Shown in pieces: positions 34,200 to 42,461 of a DNA stretch of 64,000 nt. This DNA comes from Proteiniclasticum ruminis (GTDB lineage: Bacteria > Bacillota > Clostridia > Clostridiales > Clostridiaceae): the NCBI RefSeq assembly GCF_900115135.1, contig NZ_FOVK01000009.1:37236-101235 (forward strand). The letters are read 5' to 3'. A program made the translations under genes and the position numbers. The notes under the pieces were generated by a model. That model made no database searches and had not been told where the DNA came from. It worked only from the letters and a program-made list of their open reading frames with translations. Position 1 is the first letter of the stretch. The number at the start of each line of letters is the position of its first letter.

Positions 34200-35405
34200 A
34201 TGGAAAATTTAGATCTTCTCCCTGTTCTATTGGCAAGTGATATTAATGTATATAGTATGGCGAGAGCTTTTCATGAAGAGTATAACGTTCAATCCCTCAT
34301 GGTGGCGAGACATCCTTCTGGTCCAGTGATGAACTCAAAAATCCTAAGATACTGGGAAGAGAAAGAGTTAGATGATACCCAAGTATTTTTGGATACCATG
34401 AAAAAAATCCACGAAAAAAACAAAGATAAAACCCTCATTCTCATTGGATGTGCAGACCATTACGTGAGGCTTATTGTTGAAAACAAAGAGGCGCTGAAAG
34501 GGATGTATATCGTCCCTTACTCCGATAAGGAAGTACTCGACAACATCGTCCTGAAGGAAACCTTCTACAGCCTATGCAGCAAGTATCATTTAGATTATGC
34601 CAAGACCCTTGTCTATAAGAAGGAAATGAATCTGGATTTCACCCTGGATTTCGACTTCCCAGTGGTGCTGAAGCCTTCCGATTCTGTAAGCTATAATAAA
34701 AATTCCTTTGAAGGTCAGCATAAGGTCTACTTCATTGACAATATGACAGACTTGAAAGATACCCTGAAAACCATCTATGGACATGGCTATGAGGATAATA
34801 TGATCATCCAGGAAAGAATCCCCGGGGATGATTCCGCCATGTATGATCTGCAAGTCTATGTAGGCAGTGACCATAAAGTGAAGCTGATGAACTTTGGCAA
34901 TGTTCTTCTGGAGGAGCATACACCCAAGGGAATCGGCAGCAACGCTGCAACCTTAGTGGATTACAATGAGGAACTGATGAAAAAAATCCAGGTTTTCCTC
35001 GAAGATATCGGTTATGAGGGTCTTGCAGACTGTGACCTGAAATATGATTATCGTGACGGCACCTACAAGATGTTTGAAATCAATATCCGTCAGGGTCGAA
35101 GTCACTACCGGGTCACCGGTGGCGGAGATAATCTGGCGAAGTATATTGTGGAGGACTATGTGCTTCATAAAGAGCTTCCATTGAAGTTTGTGAAAGATGA
35201 ATATTTCTGGCATGTGGTTCCACTTGGTGTTGTGTACAAATACATGAAAGATGAAGAAAAGGTCAAGAAGATCAAACGGCTTGTAAAAGAAGGAAAAGTA
35301 TGTCACTCACTTTACTACAATAGAGATCTGAGCTTAAAAAGATGGGTTTATCTGAAGCTTAGAGATTTCAATCAGTACAAGAAATACAAGGAACATTTAG
35401 GCTAA
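34200..35405 (+). CDS. ATP-grasp ligase, D-aspartate ligase-like
   Basis: A 401-residue ATP-grasp protein. Its pattern follows the D-aspartate ligase of Enterococcus faecium (AslA): LLPVLLASDINVYSMARAFHEEY at the start, FPVVLKPSDSVSYNKNSFEG (ATP lysine), MIIQERIPGDDSAMYDLQVYV, then the Mg-binding MFEINIRQGRSHYRVTG and the C-terminal SLYYNRDLSLKRWVYLKL. AslA activates D-Asp and joins it to the lysine of the peptidoglycan stem peptide. By homology this enzyme makes an interpeptide bridge or ligates another carboxylate to an amine. No aspartate racemase is adjacent. It is monocistronic, with its own promoter and terminator. Confidence 0.8.
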   Translation: MENLDLLPVLLASDINVYSMARAFHEEYNVQSLMVARHPSGPVMNSKILRYWEEKELDDTQVFLDTMKKIHEKNKDKTLILIGCADHYVRLIVENKEALKGMYIVPYSDKEVLDNIVLKETFYSLCSKYHLDYAKTLVYKKEMNLDFTLDFDFPVVLKPSDSVSYNKNSFEGQHKVYFIDNMTDLKDTLKTIYGHGYEDNMIIQERIPGDDSAMYDLQVYVGSDHKVKLMNFGNVLLEEHTPKGIGSNAATLVDYNEELMKKIQVFLEDIGYEGLADCDLKYDYRDGTYKMFEINIRQGRSHYRVTGGGDNLAKYIVEDYVLHKELPLKFVKDEYFWHVVPLGVVYKYMKDEEKVKKIKRLVKEGKVCHSLYYNRDLSLKRWVYLKLRDFNQYKKYKEHLG

Positions 35406-35430
35406 CACAGTATCGATATTGTACACAGGT

Positions 35431-35478
35431 AAAGAGGAAAGCAGGGTCTTGCAGCGCAGACTGGTTCCTCTTTTTCTT
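35431..35478 (+). terminator. Terminator after the ATP-grasp gene
   Basis: AAAGAGGAA (35431-35439) pairs with TTCCTCTTT (35465-35473), with a large loop that includes a short inner stem; a T-rich tail follows. Confidence 0.75.
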
Positions 35479-35504
35479 TAATATCATATGTAGGGGGGAT
35501 ATTT

Positions 35505-36686
35505 ATGAACTTGACTTTATCACATCTCAAAAAGGAACAATGGAAAGGAACAGAACTTCCCTTGGATTATATCAGTACGGAGTATTATGATGTAAAGATC
35601 TTGCAAAGCAGCGTAGGTTTTGAGATTTCTCTCACCAAAGAACCCCTGAAAGCGCCTTTTATCAGCCGATCTGATGAAAAGGGGTATCCGGATAAGCTCT
35701 ATGAAGAGTATCGAGAAGATCCTTATGCATGGGGATACCTGGACGGAGAGAGACTGGTGGCAGCTCTAGAAACTGCCTCAGAGAACTGGTCCAACAGACT
35801 GCGTATTTCTGAGCTTTTTGTGGAGGAGACCTATCGTAGAAAAGGTCTGGGACACCACCTCATGGCCATTGCAAAAGAACAGACCAGAAGAGAGAAAAGA
35901 AGAGCTCTGATTCTGGAGACCCAATCTTCCAATGTCCCTGCCATCACCTTCTATCTGAAGGAAGGATTTACCCTCATCGGTTTTGACTCCTGCGCCTACA
36001 GCAATGAGGATCTTCAAAGAAAAGAAGTACGGCTGGAACTGGGCTGGTTCCCAGAAAAAAGAAAAAAGCTGAAAAAAGAGGACATTCTCATCCGAGAGGA
36101 GAACCCGGAAGACCATCACCAAGTGGAAGCCATGACCCAAAGAGCCTTCTGGAACAAACATCATCTGGGATGTGATGAGCATTATCTGGTCCATAAAATT
36201 CGGCAGCATAGGGACTATATCCCAGAGCTTTCAAGAATTGCACTGGTAGACGGGGAAATTGTCGGTGCCATATTTTATACGAAATCCTTTGTGAAGGATG
36301 AAAATATAGAACAGGAAGTGCTTACCTTCGGTCCACTTTGCGTAGATCCTCTTTGGCAGGGAAGGGGCATCGGAGAGGCTCTTCTTACAGAAACAGCACA
36401 ACTGGCCAAAGAAAAAGGCCATCAGGGAATCATTATTTTTGGTGAACCGGATTACTATCCACGTCTTGGTTTTAAGACCTGCGACCATTATGGCATCACC
36501 ACAAAGGACGGGAAAAACTTTGATGCCTTCATGGCACTGGAGCTTTCAAAAGACTCCCTGAAAAATATATTTGGCAAATTCTACGAATCTCCGGTTTTTG
36601 AAGACTTGCCCAAGGAAAAGGTGGAAGAATATACTGCTCTTTTCCCAGAGCTTCCAAAAATCCCCTTTCCGGATCAGTGGGACTGA
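35505..36686 (+). CDS. Tandem GNAT acetyltransferase (SatA-like plus YhbS-like domains)
   Basis: A 393-residue protein made of two acetyltransferase domains. Residues 1-175 resemble streptothricin acetyltransferase-type GNATs: the acetyl-CoA loop is RRKGLGHHLM and ALILETQSSNVPAITFYLKEGFTLIGFDSCAYSN follows. Residues 195-345 resemble YhbS: FGPLCVDPLWQGRGIGEALL and GIIIFGEPDYYPRLGFKTC. Both acetyl-CoA loops are intact. Whether it modifies an antibiotic, a peptide or a metabolite is not shown; the N-half similarity to SatA makes antibiotic acetylation possible but unproven. AGGGGGG precedes the ATG. Confidence 0.82.
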   Translation: MNLTLSHLKKEQWKGTELPLDYISTEYYDVKILQSSVGFEISLTKEPLKAPFISRSDEKGYPDKLYEEYREDPYAWGYLDGERLVAALETASENWSNRLRISELFVEETYRRKGLGHHLMAIAKEQTRREKRRALILETQSSNVPAITFYLKEGFTLIGFDSCAYSNEDLQRKEVRLELGWFPEKRKKLKKEDILIREENPEDHHQVEAMTQRAFWNKHHLGCDEHYLVHKIRQHRDYIPELSRIALVDGEIVGAIFYTKSFVKDENIEQEVLTFGPLCVDPLWQGRGIGEALLTETAQLAKEKGHQGIIIFGEPDYYPRLGFKTCDHYGITTKDGKNFDAFMALELSKDSLKNIFGKFYESPVFEDLPKEKVEEYTALFPELPKIPFPDQWD

Positions 36687-36699
36687 TTTCCTCAAAAAT

Positions 36700-36750
36700 A
36701 GAAGAGCTGCAGCAAATAAGCGCTGCAGCTCTTCTTTCTTCTCTTTTTTA
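36700..36750. terminator. Bidirectional terminator between convergent genes
   Basis: A perfect 14-bp stem (36700-36713 with 36722-36735) with an 8-nt loop; a T-rich tail lies on the plus side and ATTTTT on the minus side. Confidence 0.88.
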
Positions 36751-38208
36751 TCAGTCTTTTTCATCCACTTCAAACTCTGTGATGAGTCCAGTATAGGCAT
36801 TGATTTCAATCTCATATTCTTTTCCCTCATGATGAATTTCAAAATCATAACTGTCCTCATCCGTGTCCTCATCTACGATGGTTCCATTGACTCTCTCTAG
36901 GGCAATTCGTCTTGCTTCCTCCAAAGTAATCCTTGATTTCTGCGGTGTGCCTGTTCCTCTATCATCGTCATCATCGTTATCATCCACTTCAACTTCTTTC
37001 ACCGCTCCCGTGAAGGCATGAACTTCGACTTCATATTTTTTCCCATCATAGCGGATGTCAAAATCATAGCTGTCATCGTCTCTTTCTTCTTCTACAATGG
37101 TTCCATTGATTCTGCCCAAAGCGATCCTTCTTGCCTCTTCCAAGGTGATTCTTGATTTCTGCGGTGTGCTTGTTCCTCTATCATCGTCATCGTCATCCAC
37201 TTCAACTTCTTTCACCACTCCAGTAAAAGCATGGACTTCGATTTCATACTTTTTCCCATCATAGCGGATGTCAAAATCATAGCTGTCATCGTCTCTTTCT
37301 TCTTCTACAATGGTTCCATTGATTCTGCCCAAAGCGATCTGTCTTGCCTCTTCCAAAGTGATTCTTGATTTCTGTGGTGTATTTGTTCCTCTATCATCGT
37401 CATCATCGTCGTCATCCACTTCAACTTCTGTCACTGCTCCAGTGAAGGCATGGATCTCAATCTCATGCTTCACCCCATGATAGAGAACTTTCATCTCATA
37501 CTCCTCATCATCCAGCTCCATCTTCAGAAGCTCTCCTGGATACCTTCCCAGTGCGATGCTTTTTGCTTCTTCAAAGGAGATCATGCCTTCCTTTGGCTGG
37601 TCACTGTTGTAAGTATACGAGGATAGAACCTGGAAGATCTCCTCCTGATCAAGATCCTGGGCTCTGTAATATTCCAAAAGTTCTTTCAGCGTCATATTCT
37701 CCAGTTCAGCCAGGCCTAGGGAAACACCAAGCTCATTCAGTCTTCCCACAGCAGCTTCTCTGCCTGTGAGGTTCTGTTCTACTGAATCTTTGAAGTTTCC
37801 AGCTAAAACTGTGGCTTCAATCTGCTTGTTTTCCAGGTAAGCTCGGATCATCTCATTGACTTTTAGTACCTTCTCCTCGTTGGCTGCAAGATCTCTTACA
37901 CTGATCATCACCACATTATCTGTACCGCCGTCAATAAACCCTCCAAGAATCATAAGATCCACCAGCTCACTTACAGTCGCTTCCAGAGATCTTGTGTCAT
38001 TTGTGAATCCTGTCAGAAGTTTTTCTGCGTCTTCATTAAGCGCTCTCACTTCAACCACTTGCTCCAGCCGGTTGGTCACCACTTCAATGCTTGGGTTCAC
38101 ATCCATGGTCATACGGAAAGAAGGTGCCGTAAGATAGTAAAAGAGTCCAGCCACTAGCGCGATCGTAAGCAGTGGAAGCATCAGTATCATTTTTCTTGAT
38201 TTCATCAT
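36751..38208 (-). CDS. Membrane-anchored RsgI-like protein with four PepSY repeats
   Basis: A 485-residue protein: a short cytoplasmic tail, one transmembrane helix at about residues 8-27, an RsgI-type outer domain (TMDVNPSIEVVTNRLEQVVEVRALNEDAEKLL) to about residue 200, then four PepSY modules, each opening ITLEEARRIALGRINGTIVEEE and ending YEIEVHAFTGVVKEVEVD. Runs of 5-8 Asp join them (the linkers RGTNTPQKS/RGTSTPQKS are almost identical). It lacks the long cytoplasmic anti-sigma region of its neighbour, so it is a sensor or effector rather than the sigma inhibitor. The acidic runs may bind calcium or cell-wall cations (inference). The start follows GGAGG. Confidence 0.78.
   Translation of the reverse strand: MMKSRKMILMLPLLTIALVAGLFYYLTAPSFRMTMDVNPSIEVVTNRLEQVVEVRALNEDAEKLLTGFTNDTRSLEATVSELVDLMILGGFIDGGTDNVVMISVRDLAANEEKVLKVNEMIRAYLENKQIEATVLAGNFKDSVEQNLTGREAAVGRLNELGVSLGLAELENMTLKELLEYYRAQDLDQEEIFQVLSSYTYNSDQPKEGMISFEEAKSIALGRYPGELLKMELDDEEYEMKVLYHGVKHEIEIHAFTGAVTEVEVDDDDDDDDRGTNTPQKSRITLEEARQIALGRINGTIVEEERDDDSYDFDIRYDGKKYEIEVHAFTGVVKEVEVDDDDDDRGTSTPQKSRITLEEARRIALGRINGTIVEEERDDDSYDFDIRYDGKKYEVEVHAFTGAVKEVEVDDNDDDDDRGTGTPQKSRITLEEARRIALERVNGTIVDEDTDEDSYDFEIHHEGKEYEIEINAYTGLITEFEVDEKD
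36932..37580 (-). repeat. Tandem coding repeats (PepSY modules)
   Basis: The DNA word CTTGATTTCTG recurs at about 36932, 37151 and 37364, giving repeat periods of 219 and 213 bp; the difference is mainly the number of Asp codons (GAT/GAC) in the linker. A fourth, more diverged module follows towards 37580. Near identity between the middle copies points to recent duplication and possible length variation. Confidence 0.8.
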
Positions 38209-38244
38209 GGGTAAAACCTCCTGTTTTTTTGTCTTATATCTATA

Positions 38245-38272
38245 TAACAGAGGATCTTCTCATTTTATTGCA
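38245..38272 (-). promoter_or_regulatory. Candidate ECF promoter, copy 2
   Basis: The minus strand reads TGCAATAAAA (38263-38272), 14 nt, GTTA (38245-38248), then the start of the PepSY-repeat gene 37 nt on. The same words with the same gap precede the sigma gene (39995-40022), so this may be a promoter read by that sigma factor. Confidence 0.5.
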
Positions 38273-38283
38273 TCGATTTAAAA

Positions 38284-39393
38284 TTAATCCTCATCGTCAT
38301 CTTCAACTTCTTCATCATCCCTATCGTCAACTTCTTCATCCTCTGTATCATCTTCACCGTCATCGTCACTGTCGTCCTCTTCATCCAAAGCCTCTCTGTC
38401 ATGGTCTAGAATCCTTCCCGTGAATGCATCAATCTCCAGCTCATGCTTTTCCGCGTCTGTGTGGATTTCAAACTCATAACTGTCCTCATCCAGATCTTCT
38501 TCCACAATTCTTCCGCCAGTTCTTTCCAAAGCAATTCTTCTGGCTTCCTGTAGGGTGATTCTGTTTCTTCCTTCTCCTCCGGAGGGGTTTTCATCGGGGT
38601 TTTCCTTCTCCTCCGGTTCCAGATGCTCCACTTCTGAAAGGTCCTCACTCTCAATGATCCTGCCCAGATCTAGCTCCAGATTTTTCGAGAGAAGCACCAG
38701 CTCTTCCAGTGACATCTTCACCAGATCCTCTACCAGAAGTCCTTCCTGAAGAATCATCAGATTTCTGATGAACGTCATTTTGCTGATGGATATGCCATAT
38801 TCTTTCGCATAGTTCTCTATGGCGCTGGTCTTTTCTAGGCGCTGATTGAGAAGTATCGGAACAATTTCCCTGTTTTTCAGATAGGCATGAATGAGATCAT
38901 CCAGTCTGTTAAGCTTCTCCTCTTCCTTCATCTCATTCCTGCTGAACACCGAAAGAAGCATCACTTCTTCTTGGCTTCTCAGATATCCTTCTTCAATAAG
39001 TTCCTCCAGAATCATCTCCGTCACGTCCTCATAGGATTTTCCACTGTAGTCTATATCCTGAAGTAGAACTTCTCCCTCCACATTAGAAGCTCGAAGCCCA
39101 ATCACTTCATTCTTCTTGTTTGTTTTCAGTTCTATGCTTGGATTCACATCCAGATAGATTTCACTGTCCACCACCTGGTAGGTGCGATACCAGCTGCCGA
39201 ACATAAGAAGCAGTATGGCTGCGGTGGCGAGTGGAATCATGGATTTCACAAATGGTCTTTTTGTCTCCTGACGGGTGATCTCATCATGCCGAAGCATTTT
39301 AACCACAGGTTTTCCTTTGATCTCTTCCAGAAGATCAAGCGGTGCCGTTTCTATAATATTCTTCAGTCGCTTCTCAATCTGACTATCCTTCAT
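38284..39393 (-). CDS. RsgI-like anti-sigma factor with PepSY domain and acidic tail
   Basis: A 369-residue protein. Residues 1-48 are cytoplasmic and highly charged (IEKRLKNIIETAPLDLLEEIKGKP), fit for sigma binding. A helix at about 49-66 (MIPLATAAILLLMFGSW) crosses the membrane. Residues 75-250 form an RsgI-type domain starting IYLDVNPSIELKTNKKNEVIGL. One PepSY module lies at about 280-335 and the last 40 residues are nearly all Asp and Glu. The ATG overlaps the sigma stop by 4 nt, the usual coupling of sigma and anti-sigma genes. The outer domain should receive an envelope signal; what it senses is unknown. Confidence 0.78.
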   Translation of the reverse strand: MKDSQIEKRLKNIIETAPLDLLEEIKGKPVVKMLRHDEITRQETKRPFVKSMIPLATAAILLLMFGSWYRTYQVVDSEIYLDVNPSIELKTNKKNEVIGLRASNVEGEVLLQDIDYSGKSYEDVTEMILEELIEEGYLRSQEEVMLLSVFSRNEMKEEEKLNRLDDLIHAYLKNREIVPILLNQRLEKTSAIENYAKEYGISISKMTFIRNLMILQEGLLVEDLVKMSLEELVLLSKNLELDLGRIIESEDLSEVEHLEPEEKENPDENPSGGEGRNRITLQEARRIALERTGGRIVEEDLDEDSYEFEIHTDAEKHELEIDAFTGRILDHDREALDEEDDSDDDGEDDTEDEEVDDRDDEEVEDDDED

Positions 39394-39974
39394 GATCTTC
39401 CCTCCTCCAAATAAGTTCTCAGCTTTTTCAGCCCCCGGTGATACTTGGAAAGCACCGTGGAAAGCTTCATCCCAAGGCTTTCGGATATCTCCTTATGTTT
39501 CATCCCTGATACCGCATATAAAAGAATGATTTCCCGCTCCTCTTCTGTGAGATGCGCCAGCACATGTTCCAGCACCATCCGGTCCTCCAGGTCTGTCACA
39601 TAGGAGAATCTCTTGTCATTTCCAAGAAGGGACGTATCCTCCAGCTGAACCCGGTTTCTTTTTTTATACTCTGTGTAGTAGATGTTCTTCGCAATGGTGA
39701 ACATCCATGCCAAGGGCTTCCCCATGGGCTTATAAAGATGGGCGGCAGAAAGAATCTTCAGATAGGTTTCCTGCATGATCTCTTTTGACAGCTCATGGTC
39801 CCTGGTGAGGGAGACACAAAACGCATAAAGCGCTCTTTCGGTGAGATGATACAGTTCATCCAGAGCATCAGTGTCACCGGCACCGATCCTTTGAAACAGA
39901 CTTTCATCCACTGCCAGGGAGTCCCCTTCTTCTTTGGGGGTATTCTCTTGTAGCACAAAAGTGAAAAGTATCAT
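39390..39974 (-). CDS. RNA polymerase ECF sigma factor
   Basis: A 194-residue sigma-70 family protein with region 2 (ALDELYHLTERALYAFCVSLTRDHELSKEIMQETYLKIL) and region 4 (LTEEEREIILLYAVSGMKHKEISESLGMKLSTVLSKYHRGLKKL). The frame is open to 40034, but GGAGGAG stands 6 nt before the ATG at 39974, and the upstream part looks unlike a protein. It is the first gene of a sigma/RsgI-like operon. Pairing of an ECF-type sigma with an RsgI-like partner is less common than SigI with RsgI. Confidence 0.9.
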   Translation of the reverse strand: MILFTFVLQENTPKEEGDSLAVDESLFQRIGAGDTDALDELYHLTERALYAFCVSLTRDHELSKEIMQETYLKILSAAHLYKPMGKPLAWMFTIAKNIYYTEYKKRNRVQLEDTSLLGNDKRFSYVTDLEDRMVLEHVLAHLTEEEREIILLYAVSGMKHKEISESLGMKLSTVLSKYHRGLKKLRTYLEEGRS

Positions 39975-39994
39975 CTCGACTCCTCCTATACCAT

Positions 39995-40022
39995 TAACTG
40001 CGCTGCATGGGCTTTTATTGCA
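39995..40022 (-). promoter_or_regulatory. Candidate autoregulated ECF promoter, copy 1
   Basis: The minus strand reads TGCAATAAAA (40013-40022), 14 nt, GTTA (39995-39998). TGCAA(C/T) plus an A/T run is a usual ECF -35 style. It lies very close to the ribosome binding site, so the leader would be short. Confidence 0.5.
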
Positions 40023-40279
40023 TACCATGCTCAAATTAACATTTTGTTCATAAATAGAGCCAGGAAAAAGATGATGTCTTTCCCCTGGCCGGTTTTCTCT
40101 TCTTTGTAGTATACCATAGAATCAATTGCATGAAATTAATTTCCTGACACGTCAATGCAGAAGTCTCTACCGGTTTTTAGGAGAGAGGTTGCAGCTTTTC
40201 TTCCAGAAGCAAATTATTCGGCGCTATTGAGCCTCTCAAAACGTGGTAGAATAAAGAAAACACCACTGGAGGAAGAGAC

Positions 40280-41107
40280 ATGATGTGCACAATCATCCCC
40301 TATACGCCCGACAAGATAAATGAAGTCAGAATGCTTATAGAAGACCCCTTCGTCAGAGAAGATCTCCTTGGGTGCCTCGAAGAGTTCCCGGATTGCGGCC
40401 TGCTTGCCATGGAAAAAGGTGCCATCGTAGGCGCTGCAGTCTTTACTGGAAAAAATGAGGCCACAAGCTTCACCCTTTATGTGGGAACATCCTATAGAGA
40501 ACGAGGCGTCGGTACAAAGCTACTTCTGGAGCTGGAAAAAAGCATGCGCTCCAGTGCTGTGAAGGAAGTCTATTGTGATTTTCAGGAAAATCCGAAGCCT
40601 TCCTCTTTTGTAGTGAATAACGGCTATCCTCTCCAGTTCCGGTCCAGTCTCATGACCTTCCAAGGTGCTGATGCTGTCTTATCTGATCAACGGATCCGTC
40701 TCTATGAAGATCAAGACTATGAGGCTGTTCGTGACATCCTTCACCGTGCATTTCAAAAAATGCGGAAACAGGTGGGTCTTCCACTGAAAGAGGCACCAAA
40801 AAGTAGAGAAGAAAAAGAAAAGTATCTGGAAAATAGAACCTCTATCTTTGTTCTGGAAGAAGAGAGCATCATAAAAGGCTGCATCTTTCTGGACGGCCAT
40901 GAGATAGACAAACTGGCGGTAGCGCCTGAAGAAGAAGGAAAAGGATATGGGAGAGCCCTCCTTGCGGCGGGTGTAAAAAATATACGAACCCATCATAAGG
41001 AAGCCGCCCTGTGGGTGGTCCAGGGAAACCCTGCGGAAAAGCTCTACACAAGCTTTGGATTCCAGAAGAAAAGACTTCACTGCTTCCATAAAAAGATATT
41101 GTCCTAA
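40280..41107 (+). CDS. Tandem GNAT acetyltransferase
   Basis: A 275-residue protein of two GNAT halves. Half 1 (residues 1-130) has SFTLYVGTSYRERGVGTKLLLELE as acetyl-CoA loop. Half 2 (residues 138-275) has DKLAVAPEEEGKGYGRALLAAGV and ends AEKLYTSFGFQKKRLHCFHKKI. Both loops have the R/Q-x-x-G-x-G/A pattern. The substrate is unknown. GGAGGAAGAGAC precedes the ATG. The next gene, for a SAM-dependent Rossmann enzyme, starts 10 nt after its stop, so the two form an operon and may modify the same molecule. Confidence 0.82.
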   Translation: MMCTIIPYTPDKINEVRMLIEDPFVREDLLGCLEEFPDCGLLAMEKGAIVGAAVFTGKNEATSFTLYVGTSYRERGVGTKLLLELEKSMRSSAVKEVYCDFQENPKPSSFVVNNGYPLQFRSSLMTFQGADAVLSDQRIRLYEDQDYEAVRDILHRAFQKMRKQVGLPLKEAPKSREEKEKYLENRTSIFVLEEESIIKGCIFLDGHEIDKLAVAPEEEGKGYGRALLAAGVKNIRTHHKEAALWVVQGNPAEKLYTSFGFQKKRLHCFHKKILS

Positions 41108-41117
41108 AGGAGAACTT

Positions 41118-42137
41118 ATGATTACTTTTGATAAATCCCCTGCTCTTACCCGATGTTTTCACGACCTGTCCCTCTCCATGGTCAGCATGCAGGAATTCCT
41201 TAGAAAGCTCTTGCCTTATATGGAAAAGCCTTTGACAGAAAAAGAGGAGAAAGACGTGCTCTTTCTTTTTTCACAGTATGGAGTCCCTCAGCACTCCCTG
41301 AAGATCTCTCCAAAGCTACTTAAGAATCATCCCTATTTTAGAAATATCCAGCTCAAAGAGATACAAACCGAAACAGTTTCCTACAAAGAAACTGTCATTC
41401 CAAAAAGAAGGCTCATGAATACAGATTTCATGAAACCGCTGGGCAGACACCTTTTTCACTATCATCCTCTGGGATACTTCGAAGAAGACATCCGGATGCC
41501 AGCTCTTCATGAAGGCCACACTATTTGGATGGCTCCAGCCGTCAGTGAGTTCACCAGCATGGAAGAAGGCATCAGGAAGGGTCACGGCAAATGCCTCACC
41601 TTTGGCCTTGGCATCGGCCTCATCGTCTACATGTGGCTCAGAAAAGAAGAAGTTACTGAGGTAACCATTGTAGAATTCAATGAAGATGTGATACAGCTCT
41701 TTCAAAAGCATATTCTGCCTCAATTTCCAGAAGGAAAATCCGTAAACATCATCCATGGAGATGCCTTTGACTATTTTACCGAGGACTTTCTAGAGCAGTT
41801 TGATTACGTGTACGTTGACTTCTGGGAATCCACCGAAGACGGTCTTCCCTACTATACAAAGCTCATGGAGACCGGCGTAGATCTTCCCCAGGTGGACTTC
41901 TGGATTGAAGATGCCATTCTCATGGATGTGAAATACCTCACGTTCCTCTACCTGAAGCATGTGTATGAAGGGAAAGCACCCAGTGATTTTATGTTTCAGC
42001 AGGATTTTTCCCTGGCGAAATATGCCCGGAAAATCCATTTTTTCTTCCAGCATCTGGAGATGACCATCTGTTCACCGGAGGAGCTTCTTAGCCTCATTCA
42101 CAGCAGAAATGTCCTGAGAAGCATTCTATCCATCTAA
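41118..42137 (+). CDS. SAM-dependent Rossmann-fold enzyme, spermidine-synthase-like
   Basis: A 339-residue protein. The N-terminal 160 residues are not recognised. From about residue 160 a Rossmann core follows the spermidine synthase/methyltransferase pattern: CLTFGLGIGLIVYMWL (SAM loop), EVTIVEFNEDVIQLFQKH (acidic residue for the ribose), NIIHGDAFDYF and DYVYVDFWES. The spermidine synthase active-site signature is not complete, so polyamine synthesis is doubtful and a methyl or aminopropyl transfer to an unknown substrate is likelier. The ATG at 41118 follows AAAGGAG, and the gene is coupled with the GNAT gene just upstream. A terminator follows. Confidence 0.65.
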   Translation: MITFDKSPALTRCFHDLSLSMVSMQEFLRKLLPYMEKPLTEKEEKDVLFLFSQYGVPQHSLKISPKLLKNHPYFRNIQLKEIQTETVSYKETVIPKRRLMNTDFMKPLGRHLFHYHPLGYFEEDIRMPALHEGHTIWMAPAVSEFTSMEEGIRKGHGKCLTFGLGIGLIVYMWLRKEEVTEVTIVEFNEDVIQLFQKHILPQFPEGKSVNIIHGDAFDYFTEDFLEQFDYVYVDFWESTEDGLPYYTKLMETGVDLPQVDFWIEDAILMDVKYLTFLYLKHVYEGKAPSDFMFQQDFSLAKYARKIHFFFQHLEMTICSPEELLSLIHSRNVLRSILSI

Positions 42138-42153
42138 ATATGTCCCTACAGAC

Positions 42154-42195
42154 AACCCCCCCCTGGAGCCTGATAAAGCTTCCGGGGGGTTTTTA
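42154..42195 (+). terminator. Terminator after the GNAT/Rossmann operon
   Basis: A G/C-rich stem (AACCCCCC with GGGGGGTT and inner pairs) closes a loop and is followed by TTTTTAT. Confidence 0.88.
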
Positions 42196-42461
42196 TAAAT
42201 CAATCTAAGCTATGAGCACTAAGCAGAAGAGGAAATAACCTCACAAACCATAAGTGATGAAAAATGACACTAAATGAAGTAGATGAAATTCATTTAGTGG
42301 AGAACTTTCTATTATATTTTACCAATTTTCTCTCATCTTTTAGTCTCATCAATTCTGTGATAAAATAGATTTTATTATGCAAAGTATGTTAAAATTTGAC
42401 AATATATGATTGGACCATCGAGAGAACAAAAGACCCTTCGCCCACAAATCAGGAGGATACA
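42196..42461. other. Control region of the radical SAM/peptide locus
   Basis: No gene is supported here. A perfect inverted repeat, CACTAAATGAA (42268-42278) and TTCATTTAGTG (42289-42299), stands 160 nt before the enzyme start and could be an operator. TAAAAT and TATTAT words around 42360-42378 may be -10 elements, but no -35 partner is convincing. Confidence 0.5.

Noticed and set aside
36932..37580. CRISPR-like array at the regular ~215-bp repeats
   Set aside because: The repeats are coding PepSY modules with long units and no short repeat/spacer pattern; no cas genes are present.
40059..40089. Hairpin GCCAGG...CCTGGC upstream of the second ECF sigma gene as a terminator
   Set aside because: The stem has a 2x2 internal mismatch, and no gene is positioned to use it on the plus strand.
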